From positions 1,488,001 to 1,552,000 of the forward strand of contig CBDHHO010000004.1 in NCBI GenBank assembly GCA_965263485.1: a stretch of 64,000 nt of DNA, in the 5' to 3' direction. Numbering within the stretch: position 1 is the first letter of the stretch; each line of letters starts with the position of its first letter. This DNA comes from Haliotispira sp965263485 (lineage in GTDB: Bacteria > Spirochaetota > Spirochaetia > SP-2023). The notes beneath the pieces were generated by a model. It made no database searches. It was not told where the DNA came from and saw nothing but the letters and a program-made list of their open reading frames with translations. The position numbers and the translations under genes were made by a program. Shown one piece after another: positions 55,461 to 63,827 of this stretch.

Positions 55461-56557
55461 AAAGTGGCTCTTTTGCAAGGCGCAAGTATTGGTCTCTCCT
55501 GACGCCTCTGCTGTTCAGTTCTTGTTATTCGGTTTCGGTGGCTGGCCAGTATCTCTGTCTGGTAAGTAAGGGTAAGCCTTTCAACCGGGTCGAGGAACCC
55601 AGCCAGCAGGAACAGCAGCTCTTCGAGCGCGTGCTGCGCATCAAAACTTTTGCTGAGAATCAGCTGGGTCTACGTCCCTCCCTCAACTACAGTCGCTATG
55701 TGCGTCTGGCTGCAGATCGCGACTACCTGAGCGCTGTGGTTTCGGCCGCGCCCGAGCTGGGTTTTGATGATTATCAGTGGAGCTACCCCTTTGTCGGCAA
55801 GCTGCCCTACCGGGGCTATTTCGAGCCGTCCAAGGCAAAGCGGGAAGCCCTGCGGCTCAAGAGCCTGGGCTATGACGTCTTTGTGCGGCCGGTCGATGCC
55901 TTTTCTACTCTGGGCTATGTGCGTGACCCGCTGTTTTCCTACATGGCAAAGTACCGCGAAGACCGACTGGCCAACCTGATCATCCACGAATCCTTTCACA
56001 CGACCTTGTTTGTGCCCGGCGACATTGCCTTTAACGAGTCGCTGGCCAACCTGATCGGAAAGTACGGATCCCGGCTCTATATGCGCGCCCAATATGGTGC
56101 TGAGGCCGAGCGCTTGCGCGAGAAAGAACAGGACGGGATCAAGCAAGACCGCCGGAAGTTCCGCGAACTGGTGCTGCAGCTGAAGCAGAATTTGGGCGCG
56201 ATCTACAATGACTTGGCACTTGGTCGCGAGCAGAAGCTGGATGCCAAAAAGCAGAGCATTGAAGAGTGGCAGCAGCAGTTCCAGGCATCTGAATACGAGC
56301 AGCAGTTCCAGACTGAGGGCTATCGGCATATCGCCAAATTTCCGATTAACAATGCCTATTTGGCATTGTTCTCACTTTATGAGGACCCGGATGACTTTCT
56401 GGAAAATATCTACCAGCAATTTCTGAGTCAGCAGGACGGTGACGAACAAGCCGCTCTGCGTCAGTTTATCGAACTGTGTCTGCGGCTGGGGAAAAAGCAT
56501 GGTCGTAAGACCCGCCAAGCCCTGCGCGAATATGCGGCACATATGCCCTCAACTTGA
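55457..56557 (+). CDS. putative exported aminopeptidase (PF10023 type)
   Basis: 366 residues, beginning at the ATG that overlaps the preceding stop. Lipoprotein-like signal YWSLLTPLLFSSCYSVSVAG has a cysteine, and QYLCLVSKGK then follows. The family core is clear: GQYLCLVSKGKPF, RPSLNYSRYVRLAADRDYLSAVVSAAPE, YPFVGKLPYRGYFEP, FVRPVDAFSTLGYVRDPLFSYM and the zinc-metallopeptidase-like LIIHESFHTTLF, with AFNESLANLIGKYGS after it. Here the helix reads HESFH, with the second H and a downstream E acting as zinc ligands. It likely trims peptides in the periplasm. Long helical linker before the C-terminus. Confidence 0.87.
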   Translation: MKSGSFARRKYWSLLTPLLFSSCYSVSVAGQYLCLVSKGKPFNRVEEPSQQEQQLFERVLRIKTFAENQLGLRPSLNYSRYVRLAADRDYLSAVVSAAPELGFDDYQWSYPFVGKLPYRGYFEPSKAKREALRLKSLGYDVFVRPVDAFSTLGYVRDPLFSYMAKYREDRLANLIIHESFHTTLFVPGDIAFNESLANLIGKYGSRLYMRAQYGAEAERLREKEQDGIKQDRRKFRELVLQLKQNLGAIYNDLALGREQKLDAKKQSIEEWQQQFQASEYEQQFQTEGYRHIAKFPINNAYLALFSLYEDPDDFLENIYQQFLSQQDGDEQAALRQFIELCLRLGKKHGRKTRQALREYAAHMPST

Positions 56558-56632
56558 TGGTACTTCGGGATTCTGATTGAGGACGATCTAAGAATTCCCA
56601 TCCCTCACAACAACGACCCATCCCGCGAATTC

Positions 56633-57442
56633 TCAGCTGATTCCGCGCTGTTTGCGCACCTGCTCCCAGGCACTTTGGATTTCGTGGAAGCGTTTTTCCG
56701 CACTGGCCTTCATTTCCGGCGGCAGACCCTGCTGCAGCAGCGTATCGGGATGAGTCTCCTTGGCCAGCCTGCGGTAGGCACTGCGCAACTCCTCATCGCC
56801 GACCTTTGGTGAAACACCCAGTACATCGTAGGCCGTATCCATCGTGACCGTCTGGCCTTGCAGCTGACTGTAAGCTTGGCGAATCATCGCCTCACCAAAG
56901 CCAAAGGCAGCGGCAATCTCACGCAGCACCAAGTCCTCGGCGCGGCTGATATGCCCGTCCACCATGGCCATACTGACCAGGCTATAGAAAAACTGCTGTA
57001 ACAACGCCGATGTGCTCTGAGCATAGCCTACCGGGATTTTGGCCGCAATCTGTTTAAGCTGAACGGCGAATTCGGTGTGTGTGTATGAGCTGTTCTTAGC
57101 CTCATTAAAAGTGGAAATGGCAAACTGACGCAGCTCTCCTTGCAGCTGCATTTCGTTGAGAATGTGCAGAAAGTGCCGGCCCTCCTGCTCGCTGATTCGG
57201 CCATCGGCCTTAGCAACTTTGGCCAGCAGAGAAAAAATCGCCGTAAAAAAAGCGATCTGCACCGATTCGGCCACACCGGAACTGAACTGACGTGAAAATA
57301 TACGGGCCCCGCTCTGTCCGGGGCCATCAGTCTCGTTCGCCTTGTCCAGCATGTGACCAATGGCAAGGCCGACTATCGAGCCGATTGGCCCGCCAAACAG
57401 AAGCCCGATACCTCCTCCCAAAATCCGGTTAAACCAACTCAC
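56633..57442 (-). CDS. DjlA-like protein: TerB domain plus J domain
   Basis: 269 residues. A Gly-rich hydrophobic N-terminus (LGGGIGLLFGGPIGSIVGLAIGHMLD) resembles the membrane-associating start of DjlA. A TerB-like domain follows (AFFTAIFSLLAKVAKADGRISEQEGRHF and SMAMVDGHISRAEDLVLREIAAAFG), each with D-x-D/A metal-type loops. The last 65 residues are a J domain with the diagnostic HPD in KETHPDTLL. J-proteins of this type stimulate DnaK. The domain order is the same as in E. coli DjlA, which is linked to envelope stress signalling. Convergent with the aminopeptidase gene. Confidence 0.9.
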   Translation of the reverse strand: MSWFNRILGGGIGLLFGGPIGSIVGLAIGHMLDKANETDGPGQSGARIFSRQFSSGVAESVQIAFFTAIFSLLAKVAKADGRISEQEGRHFLHILNEMQLQGELRQFAISTFNEAKNSSYTHTEFAVQLKQIAAKIPVGYAQSTSALLQQFFYSLVSMAMVDGHISRAEDLVLREIAAAFGFGEAMIRQAYSQLQGQTVTMDTAYDVLGVSPKVGDEELRSAYRRLAKETHPDTLLQQGLPPEMKASAEKRFHEIQSAWEQVRKQRGIS

Positions 57443-57465
57443 AATCCACTCCTTTGCCAGCTCAT

Positions 57466-57511
57466 TTTTAGAGGTCCCCTTTAAGAGGTCCCCTTTAAGA
57501 GGTCCCCTTTA
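57466..57511 (+). repeat. tandem right termini of the element, three units
   Basis: ATTTTTAGAGGTCCCC is followed by two more GAGGTCCCC cores at 57485 and 57499, so the period is 14 bp (GAGGTCCCCTTTAA). The final TTTA supplies the stop codon of the aminotransferase gene. Confidence 0.88.
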
Positions 57512-58978
57512 GCGATTCTCCAGCCGCAGCTGCACAAATTCCCCGCAGGCCCGGTGCAGGGTCTCCAGCACATGGGGAATATCCGACTCGGCCACTGCGG
57601 AGAAGGCAAAGCGCAGATATCTGTCCTGCAACGAGATTAGACCAATGTCATATTGGGCCAGCAGGTATTTGCGCAGCCCATCAGCAGGCAAGTCCTCGCG
57701 CAGTATCTCAAATGTCATAAAGTAGCCAGAGTTAAAGGGTAGGGGCCGGAGGTATTCGCCGCATTGCAGCGGACTTGATGACCGGTCTGGCTCTTGATCC
57801 GTCCGGGACGCGGACAGACACCGACGCAGACAGCGGTAGCGAGCAGAAAGCACCTCTTGTAGTTGTCTGCGTTCCGCTCGGGTTTCTTCATCGCGGTAAG
57901 TTGCCAGCAAAATTTCCTGGCTCAGGCGGCTGCAATTAGAAGTGCTGAGCCGGACGCAGGCACCGGCCTTGTTTTCCAGAACAGCACTGAGCGGAGCAGC
58001 GTCCGCGGCCTCTGACTGCGGGACCGGAAGACCAAAGGTGATGAAACCGATACGCAGGCCCCAGACAAAGTCTTCTTTGGTGGCACCGTCGATCTTAAGC
58101 GCCAGAATGTGCGGGTGCAGTCCGGCCACAAAGGCAAACAGAGACTGCTGCTCGGTTTCAGCTTCGTAGCACAGGCCCCAGTAGGCATCGTCACAGATGA
58201 TGGCAATGTGCTTACCGGCATCCGCGGCCTCAAGGAAAATCTTCTGCAATACTTTGATTTCCGATTTTTGCGGGCTATAGCCCGTGGGATTGTGCGGAAA
58301 ATTGAACAGCAGTACCTTTTTGTGTCCGGGGCTGAACAGTGCGCTGCGGATTGCCTCCATGTCAAGGCCCGGAATGCCTGAATCGCCTAAACTTTTGGCG
58401 GCAAAGGTATTGTATGTTTTGATCCGGGCACCGCAGCTGGTCCGGGCAATCAGGCGATAGTTGGGCCAGTGCAGATGGGGCAGCAGCAATTCATCGCCCC
58501 GGCCCAGCAGCATTTGGAAAGCGATCCACAAGCCGTGGGTGATGCCACTGGTCACCACGGGCAAAGACAGGTACTGGTCAGGCTGTTGTTTGTCTTTCAG
58601 CCTTTCTTGCAAGGCCGGGTTTTTCAGCAGCAGCTGTTCGCCCCACAACTGTCGCAGAGGCAGCAGTCCATAGCTGGAGGCATAGGGCACACAGCGCGAA
58701 GTTTCCAAATTGAGCATCCGGGCGATGCTGCTGTAATGCATGGGTTTGCCCGCATCATCCAAAGCAATGCCCACACTGCCGTTGTAGCGGCTCTTATCAG
58801 CCTCTTCGGCCTGTAGTAGCAGACCCTGTTTCGGGTAGTAGAGGCTCTTGCCACACGGCGAGAGCAGCTCATAAATGGCAGGCGCCTCAGCCAGCAGTCT
58901 TTGGTTCAGCTGCTCAGCCTGAGGATCGGTGGCGGGGAGCTGAGGAATAGAATCTGCCGCAAAATAATGTTCAAACAT
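57509..58978 (-). CDS. class I/II pyridoxal-phosphate aminotransferase
   Basis: 489 residues, longer than the typical 390-430. Fold-type I motifs are in order: VTSGITHGLWIAFQMLLG, LFNFPHNPTGYSP (cofactor-ring segment), IIVCDDAYWGL-type IAIICDDAYWGLCYEA (aspartate of the PLP pyridine), and the Schiff-base lysine in KIDGATKEDFVWGLRIGFI, followed by an Arg-bearing segment RLSTSNCSRLSQ. The C-terminal region includes a linker DQEPDRSSSPLQCGEYLRP. Amino-acid substrate cannot be assigned. The TAA stop is part of a tandem of element ends. A ribosome-binding site is not obvious. Confidence 0.9.
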   Translation of the reverse strand: MFEHYFAADSIPQLPATDPQAEQLNQRLLAEAPAIYELLSPCGKSLYYPKQGLLLQAEEADKSRYNGSVGIALDDAGKPMHYSSIARMLNLETSRCVPYASSYGLLPLRQLWGEQLLLKNPALQERLKDKQQPDQYLSLPVVTSGITHGLWIAFQMLLGRGDELLLPHLHWPNYRLIARTSCGARIKTYNTFAAKSLGDSGIPGLDMEAIRSALFSPGHKKVLLFNFPHNPTGYSPQKSEIKVLQKIFLEAADAGKHIAIICDDAYWGLCYEAETEQQSLFAFVAGLHPHILALKIDGATKEDFVWGLRIGFITFGLPVPQSEAADAAPLSAVLENKAGACVRLSTSNCSRLSQEILLATYRDEETRAERRQLQEVLSARYRCLRRCLSASRTDQEPDRSSSPLQCGEYLRPLPFNSGYFMTFEILREDLPADGLRKYLLAQYDIGLISLQDRYLRFAFSAVAESDIPHVLETLHRACGEFVQLRLENR

Positions 58979-59085
58979 ATCTATCCGATGAATAAGAAAC
59001 TGAATTCAGGGAATTATAGAGCAAAACCAGAATATTGCGAAGGTGTTGAGAGGAGAAGGCAGGGCTTCTTTCCGGATCAGGGATT

Positions 59086-59114
59086 TTTTAGAGGTCCCCT
59101 TTAGAGCTTTCCCC
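59086..59114 (+). repeat. two stacked right termini of the element
   Basis: TTTTTTAGAGGTCCCC then TTTAGAGCTTTCCCC. Spacing is about 13-14 bp, the same as in the 57466 tandem. Confidence 0.7.
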
Positions 59115-59196
59115 TTGGTACTGGTGCTGTAAATTCCAAACAGGCTTTGTTATAATCAACTCGGCTTGTATTCCTCAGAGCCATCGGGATCTGTCT

Positions 59197-59754
59197 ATGC
59201 CACCTCTAATCAAACTCATCCACGGTGATATTACTCAGCAGAAAGTCGATGCGGTAGTCACTGCCGCCAACTCGCGCTTGGCCGGAGGCGGCGGGGTCGA
59301 TGGAGCTGTCCACAAGGCAGCAGGCCCGGAGCTGCTCCGGGCCTGCCAAGACATTTATCGGGAACGGGGCGAATGCCTGCCCGGCAACGCTGTGCTCACT
59401 CCGGGCTACTTGCTGAAAGCCCGCTACGTGATTCACGCGGTCGGCCCGATCTGGCCGCGCGAGCTTGGGCCGGAGGACGAGAGCGAAACCGCAGAGCAAT
59501 TGAAAGAGAAACTATATCTGGCCTACCAGAACAGCTTAAAACTGGCCTATGAGAACGGCTGCAACGGTATTGCCTTTCCCTGCATCAGTACCGGAGTCTA
59601 CCATTTCCCCAAGCTGATTGCGGCCCGCATTGTCCTGACAGCCATTAAACGCTTTTGTCAGGATAATTCACAGGTGAAAGAGGTACTGGAAGAGATTTAC
59701 CTAGTCTGCTTTGACGAAGAAAATTATCAGATCTACTGTGATATCTTTTCTTAG
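59197..59754 (+). CDS. macro-domain ADP-ribose-binding protein (YmdB-like)
   Basis: 185-residue single macro domain. The ligand-binding motifs match the O-acetyl-ADP-ribose deacetylase group: IHGDITQQKVDAVVTAANSRLAGGGGVDGAVHKAAG (given in two parts in practice: ADP-ribose loop 1 from G9 to H36), then the Gly-rich distal loop GIAFPCISTGVYHFP. These proteins hydrolyse O-acetyl-ADP-ribose and related marks or bind ADP-ribosylated partners. No ART or sirtuin gene was seen next to it. Its TAG stop touches the left end of a mobile-element copy. Confidence 0.93.
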   Translation: MPPLIKLIHGDITQQKVDAVVTAANSRLAGGGGVDGAVHKAAGPELLRACQDIYRERGECLPGNAVLTPGYLLKARYVIHAVGPIWPRELGPEDESETAEQLKEKLYLAYQNSLKLAYENGCNGIAFPCISTGVYHFPKLIAARIVLTAIKRFCQDNSQVKEVLEEIYLVCFDEENYQIYCDIFS

Positions 59755-59980
59755 GAGAATCTCTAAAAATTCCAATTTCGCGTGGACTTGCGATTTTTTC
59801 CGCAGGTAGTTTTGTTGGTAACTCATTTCAATACAACAAAGTATTAAAACGAGTTGCCGCCTTGCTGTCGCGAAAAATCTCAGCGATCTACATCGAAACG
59901 CGGTGCTATTGCCAGTGAAGACAAAGTAGAAGCAGGGCAATAGCACAATACTCACAGAAAGCGAATTTTCAGAGTTGCCC
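59755..59980 (+). mobile_element. MITE-like element, diverged copy
   Basis: 226 bp from GAGAATCTCTAAAAATTCC to TTTTCAGAGTTGCCC, both ends diverged from the consensus. The interior has GTGCTATTGCC...GGCAATAGCAC (about 59899-59941) and matches the copy at 15141-15300 in reverse orientation. Flanks TTAG and TTTT do not form a duplication, consistent with an old insertion. Confidence 0.85.
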
Positions 59981-60035
59981 TTTTAGGGGTTTCCGGAAAG
60001 ATGGCTGTTCAATACACCATCACAATGACAGGGGA

Positions 60036-60054
60036 TTTTTAGAGGTGCCCTAAA
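60036..60054 (+). repeat. solo right terminus with TAAA flank
   Basis: TTTTTAGAGGTGCCC then TAAA, about 62 bp before the next gene. It may supply a start site for the operon promoter; no left end is found within the usual distance. Confidence 0.7.
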
Positions 60055-60115
60055 GACTGTATCTACCATTTTTGCATGGACTTCCCCGCTGAAAATCGCT
60101 AGGGTAGCGTTGCTT

Positions 60116-61252
60116 ATGAACCAAGTGCTGTTCATCTCTCTGCTGTTCTTTGTGTTGTTGCTGGAGCTCTTCCTGCCCCGCCGGGGTGACTTAGAAATCA
60201 GCTTCCGGGCGCAGAAGCTTTTGCTCCTCTCCAAGTATCAGGTCGGCTCCGGCTATCCCGCCGCCATTGGCAGACTGAACGCGCACAGTAGTATTGAAGG
60301 TTCCCAAGACGATTCAGAAGATGTCGAGAGCCTGATCGTGCCCTTTCGCCTGGGGCCATACTATGGCTTTCACGACAGGGATTTGAACCTGCTCAGCTAT
60401 GATGTACTGCCCCGTGCGCTGCCTCTGGGCCATCAGATCCTGGGCAGTGATTTCTATCTGGACTTCAATAGTCAGCCCGGTCAAATCATCATTCGCGACT
60501 ATGCCCGCACGGAAACAGGCCGCTTTCCCGGTTCGGAGCATGCGTTCATCCTCAGAAACAGCATCTACCAGTTCAGTAATGAGGGGCACAGCCTCTACCG
60601 CTACAGCCGCCAAGGAAAGCTGGAATGGCGCAGCGATCTGCTGCCCTATATCAGCAGTTTGGACAGCAATTTGCGGGGTGATACGCTGCTCTCCTACGTC
60701 AATGGGCGGGTGATTTTGCTCAACCGGCAAGGCAAGCAGGAAAACGAGTACATCAGTTCGGGCAGTCGGGTCAACAGCGTCTACGGCGCGGCCTTGGCTC
60801 CGGATTCTGAGAGCATTGCCCTGATCGCCGGCTTGGACCAGCAGCGCTTTGTGTTTTTAAAAAAGCAGCAGGGGACCTATCTGTTCCAGTATGCCAAAGA
60901 GCTGCCGAACCAGTTGCGCAGTTCGCAGTGGCTGCGCTTTTCCCGTCATGATCCATATGTGTTCTACAGCAGTTCCGAGGGGGTTTCGGTCTACAACTTC
61001 CGCTATGAGGAAAATCGGCTCTACCGGGTGAACGGGAGTCTGAACCAATTTGCCGAGCAGCGAGATTCGGATTTGCAGTTTTTCGTCTTTCATTCGGAAG
61101 ATGGCGGACGCTTGATTGCGATCCACGGTACCAGGGGCGAATTGCTGCGCCTGCAATTGCGCGGCAGTAATTACTCATTACAGGTACAGGGCAGGACCAT
61201 GTACTTTGGGCAGGACAATCTGATTGCTTCGTACCGCACGGAGTATCTGTGA
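60116..61252 (+). CDS. envelope protein, beta-propeller-like, function unknown
   Basis: 378 residues from the ATG at 60116 (a TTG six bases earlier is open). A membrane anchor or signal (VLFISLLFFVLLLELFLP) is followed by many short beta-strand units with recurring motifs: HSLYRYSRQGKLEWRSDLLPYISSLDS, GDTLLSYVNGRVILLNRQGKQ, SESIALIAGLDQQRFVFLKKQ, DPYVFYSSSEGVSVYNF and DGGRLIAIHGTRGELLRLQL. The pattern suggests a WD40- or PQQ-like propeller. No catalytic motif. Its stop overlaps the next start (GTGA), so they are coupled; a third short membrane protein ends the operon. Confidence 0.75.
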   Translation: MNQVLFISLLFFVLLLELFLPRRGDLEISFRAQKLLLLSKYQVGSGYPAAIGRLNAHSSIEGSQDDSEDVESLIVPFRLGPYYGFHDRDLNLLSYDVLPRALPLGHQILGSDFYLDFNSQPGQIIIRDYARTETGRFPGSEHAFILRNSIYQFSNEGHSLYRYSRQGKLEWRSDLLPYISSLDSNLRGDTLLSYVNGRVILLNRQGKQENEYISSGSRVNSVYGAALAPDSESIALIAGLDQQRFVFLKKQQGTYLFQYAKELPNQLRSSQWLRFSRHDPYVFYSSSEGVSVYNFRYEENRLYRVNGSLNQFAEQRDSDLQFFVFHSEDGGRLIAIHGTRGELLRLQLRGSNYSLQVQGRTMYFGQDNLIASYRTEYL

Positions 61253-62247
61253 CGCAGTCTCTCAGGCGGTCGGGGCGGCTCGTTTTGCTGTTATTATCTG
61301 TGAACCTGCCTGGTCTCCCGTATTTCTTTGGGGAGGAATTGTCGGCCTACCAGTGGCCCCTGCCTGCCGAACAGGTGAGGCAGGGGTTTCTGGCCGGCAG
61401 GTCGCCGCGCGACTCCCTAATCCATGCCCCCCTGCCGAGTCTGGGTCTGTGGTTTGAGCTGAACGCTGCCCAAGAGGCGCAGGGACGGCATGCAGAAGCT
61501 GGCCGGGGTGCTGTGGTAGAGCCCTTTTACGAGGGCGAAATCATTTACTTTGAGACCAGTTCCGATCCGGCTGCCTTGGGGGCAATCCCTCGCAATATCG
61601 ACCAGACGCTCATGATTCAGCACGGCAAGCTGTTGCTTCGCTATTCCGGCGACAATTTGGATGTGGGCCTGCAGAGCTCTTATCAGGTGCGCAGCCAAGG
61701 CCGGCTGTTCACCGCTTCTGCATCGGGGACTGCCGAAAGCTCCTCGCGTTTGTACATGGAAGTTTTTGATACCGAATTTCAGACGGTGATCAATCCCAGG
61801 TTGATTTTGCCCCGCAGTGATTATGGCAGAAAGGGCAGCCGTCCCTACGTGGAATCGGTGGCATTCAGCGATTCTGCTGTTGAGAATGCCGAAGCAGCCG
61901 CTCCGGTGAACCGGGTGCTCAAGCGCGCAGACCAGCTACCGCGCGGTATTTACAATTTGAGTTTTCGCTTTCCGCAGAATCAGGGCCCGCCGTTGAGTCT
62001 GAATGTGACGATTGATGACAAAAAGCTGTATAGCGAGATCTTTGACAAAGTATACGGCATCAATTCTAGGTTGATCATCAACGATCGCGATTTGCAGGAT
62101 ATTTACCTCCCCGATGAACAGGAAGGAAAGTTCTTTCTGGGAACCATTAACCTAGATAAAATAAACAGCTCCACCCGAATCAGTGTCAGTGAAGAATATG
62201 TGGACAGCAGACATACGGTCAATGAGTACACTGTACGGATTCGCTGA
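61249..62247 (+). CDS. exported protein of unknown function
   Basis: 332 residues from a GTG that overlaps the previous stop. Signal peptide LVLLLLSVNLPGLPYFFG, no lipobox cysteine. The mature part is beta-rich with acidic loops (EGEIIYFETSSDPAALG, GQSSYQVRSQG-like, YNLSFRFPQNQGPPLSLNVTIDDKKLYSEIFDKVYG, cut here). No family recognised. It lies between a propeller-like protein and a small membrane protein in one operon, so the three may form a complex in the envelope. Confidence 0.72.
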   Translation: MTQSLRRSGRLVLLLLSVNLPGLPYFFGEELSAYQWPLPAEQVRQGFLAGRSPRDSLIHAPLPSLGLWFELNAAQEAQGRHAEAGRGAVVEPFYEGEIIYFETSSDPAALGAIPRNIDQTLMIQHGKLLLRYSGDNLDVGLQSSYQVRSQGRLFTASASGTAESSSRLYMEVFDTEFQTVINPRLILPRSDYGRKGSRPYVESVAFSDSAVENAEAAAPVNRVLKRADQLPRGIYNLSFRFPQNQGPPLSLNVTIDDKKLYSEIFDKVYGINSRLIINDRDLQDIYLPDEQEGKFFLGTINLDKINSSTRISVSEEYVDSRHTVNEYTVRIR

Positions 62248-62287
62248 CTGCTGCGCACGTTTTGCAGCGGAAGTACAGGAGGTTTAG

Positions 62288-62440
62288 ATGCCCAAAGCTA
62301 AGCGAATCCGGCAGCGGGACCGAACGTTCTGGGGGTGGATTCAGCACACGTTTCTGAATCTGTCCTTTATTTTTCTCTCAGGTGCCGCTTTGATTTGTCT
62401 GGGTCTGATCTATTGGTTGTTATATAATATCCGCTTGTAG
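62288..62440 (+). CDS. small single-pass membrane protein, 50 residues
   Basis: MPKAKRIRQRDRTFWGWIQHT then a hydrophobic span (LSFIFLSGAALICLGLIYWLLY) and NIRL. The ATG at 62288 has a strong AGGAGG 7 bases upstream, and the gene follows the previous one by 40 bp, so it is very likely translated. The positive N-terminus predicts an in-facing N-terminus. Too short to assign to a family. Its TAG stop lies in a deletion copy of the mobile element. Confidence 0.72.
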   Translation: MPKAKRIRQRDRTFWGWIQHTFLNLSFIFLSGAALICLGLIYWLLYNIRL

Positions 62441-62488
62441 CTCTAAAAGTCCTAGTTTCGCGCGGGACCGGAATTTTTAGAGCTTCCC
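62436..62488 (+). mobile_element. MITE-like element, deletion derivative
   Basis: TGTAGCTCTAAAAGTCC at the left, GAATTTTTAGAGCTTCCC at the right, with only about 20 bp between. Internal TAGTTTCGCGCGGGACCGG matches the first interior bases of longer copies. Confidence 0.65.
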
Positions 62489-62522
62489 TGTTATGGGGCA
62501 CAAATGGGGGGCAGTGTTTATA

Positions 62523-63827
62523 ATGCGAGATAATATATCAGAGCAGAGAGCTTTATTATTACTTGAAGATGGAAATTATTTTGTTGGAACTGGATTTGGA
62601 TTTACCAATCGTATTACTCTGAAAGAAAGAGTTGTTACGGCACTTGAGCCGGACCGGCTCTGCGGGGAACTGTGCTTTAACACAGGTATGAGCGGCTATC
62701 AGGAAGTTCTGAGCGATCCTTCCTACGCGGGGCAGATGATTTGTTTCAGTTTTCCGCACATCGGCAATGTCGGAGCCAACGCCCAAGACTATGAGTGTCC
62801 CAGGCCGCACGCGCTGGGGCTGATCTGCCGCGAGTATCCGACCGAGCCTTCTAACTGGCGCAGCGAGCTAGGCCTGATTTCGTGGTTGAAACAGCACCGT
62901 ATCAGCGGCATTTGTGGTATGGATACCAGAGCCTTGGTGCACCATCTGCGCGAGCGCGGCTCGCTGCGGGCTTTGCTGGGTACTTTTGCGCCGGAAGATT
63001 TCCTGCAGAGGGGGGACACTGGAAACATCAGAGCGGAGGTGCTGCAGCTGTTGTTGGCGCAGCTGCGGCGCAGCCCCGAAATGACCGGTCGGAATCTGAG
63101 CCCTGAGGTGAATGGAGCGCAGAGCGGAAACTACGATAAGCCGGTATTGGAGCAATGGCTGCCGTTGCAAACCGCGCATTATGTCGGGCGCGATGGGCCG
63201 GGGAATTCGGCTGTCCGGCGGGAACTACACGTTGTGGTGCTGGACTTTGGCATTAAAGCAAATATCTTGCAGTCCCTGTGCCGCTTTGCCACCAAAGTCA
63301 GTGTGCTGCCGCTCCCTGCTGCACCCGCTGACTCTGTGACAAAAGAGATGTGGCAGGACATCGTTTGTCTGCGCCCGGACGGCCTGTTTTTGTCCAACGG
63401 CCCCGGCGACCCGCAGCCGGTCTTCGAACAGGTGGACGGAGTACTGCAAGAGGCCTTTTCCGTAAAGCTGCCGGTCTTTGGCATCTGCTTGGGGCATCAG
63501 ATTCTGGCCTTGAGCTTGGGGGCTAAGACCCTGCACATGCACCACGGGCACCGGGGTATCAATCATCCGGTCTGGAACATGCAGCGCAATGCTCTAGAGA
63601 TCACTTCGCAGAATCACGGTTTTTGTGTCGCCGAAGAAGGACTGTCTGAGAGCTTGGAGGTTACCCACCGTTCGCTGTTTGACAGCAGTATTGAAGGGAT
63701 TCGCAGCCGAGAAATCCCGGCGTTCTCGGTGCAGTATCACCCCGAGTCATCGCCGGGGCCGCACGAGAGCCAGTATCTGTTTTGCGATTTTACCAGCTTG
63801 ATGGAAAAACACCCGAATGTCTTTTGA
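62523..63827 (+). CDS. carA: carbamoyl-phosphate synthase small subunit
   Basis: 434 residues from the ATG at 62523 (an ATG at 62493 is open but lacks a ribosome-binding site). It hydrolyses glutamine and passes ammonia to CarB for carbamoyl phosphate, used for pyrimidines and arginine. N-terminal CarA fold: ALLLLEDGNYFVGTGFG, TGMSGYQEVLSDPSYAGQMI, GLICREYP, CGMDTRALVHHLRERG. C-terminal class I glutamine amidotransferase: LFLSNGPGDPQPV, FGICLGHQILALSLGAKTLHMHHGHRG with the catalytic cysteine in GICLGHQ, and SVQYHPESSPGP with the His-Glu pair. Its stop overlaps carB by 11 bp. Confidence 0.97.
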   Translation: MRDNISEQRALLLLEDGNYFVGTGFGFTNRITLKERVVTALEPDRLCGELCFNTGMSGYQEVLSDPSYAGQMICFSFPHIGNVGANAQDYECPRPHALGLICREYPTEPSNWRSELGLISWLKQHRISGICGMDTRALVHHLRERGSLRALLGTFAPEDFLQRGDTGNIRAEVLQLLLAQLRRSPEMTGRNLSPEVNGAQSGNYDKPVLEQWLPLQTAHYVGRDGPGNSAVRRELHVVVLDFGIKANILQSLCRFATKVSVLPLPAAPADSVTKEMWQDIVCLRPDGLFLSNGPGDPQPVFEQVDGVLQEAFSVKLPVFGICLGHQILALSLGAKTLHMHHGHRGINHPVWNMQRNALEITSQNHGFCVAEEGLSESLEVTHRSLFDSSIEGIRSREIPAFSVQYHPESSPGPHESQYLFCDFTSLMEKHPNVF

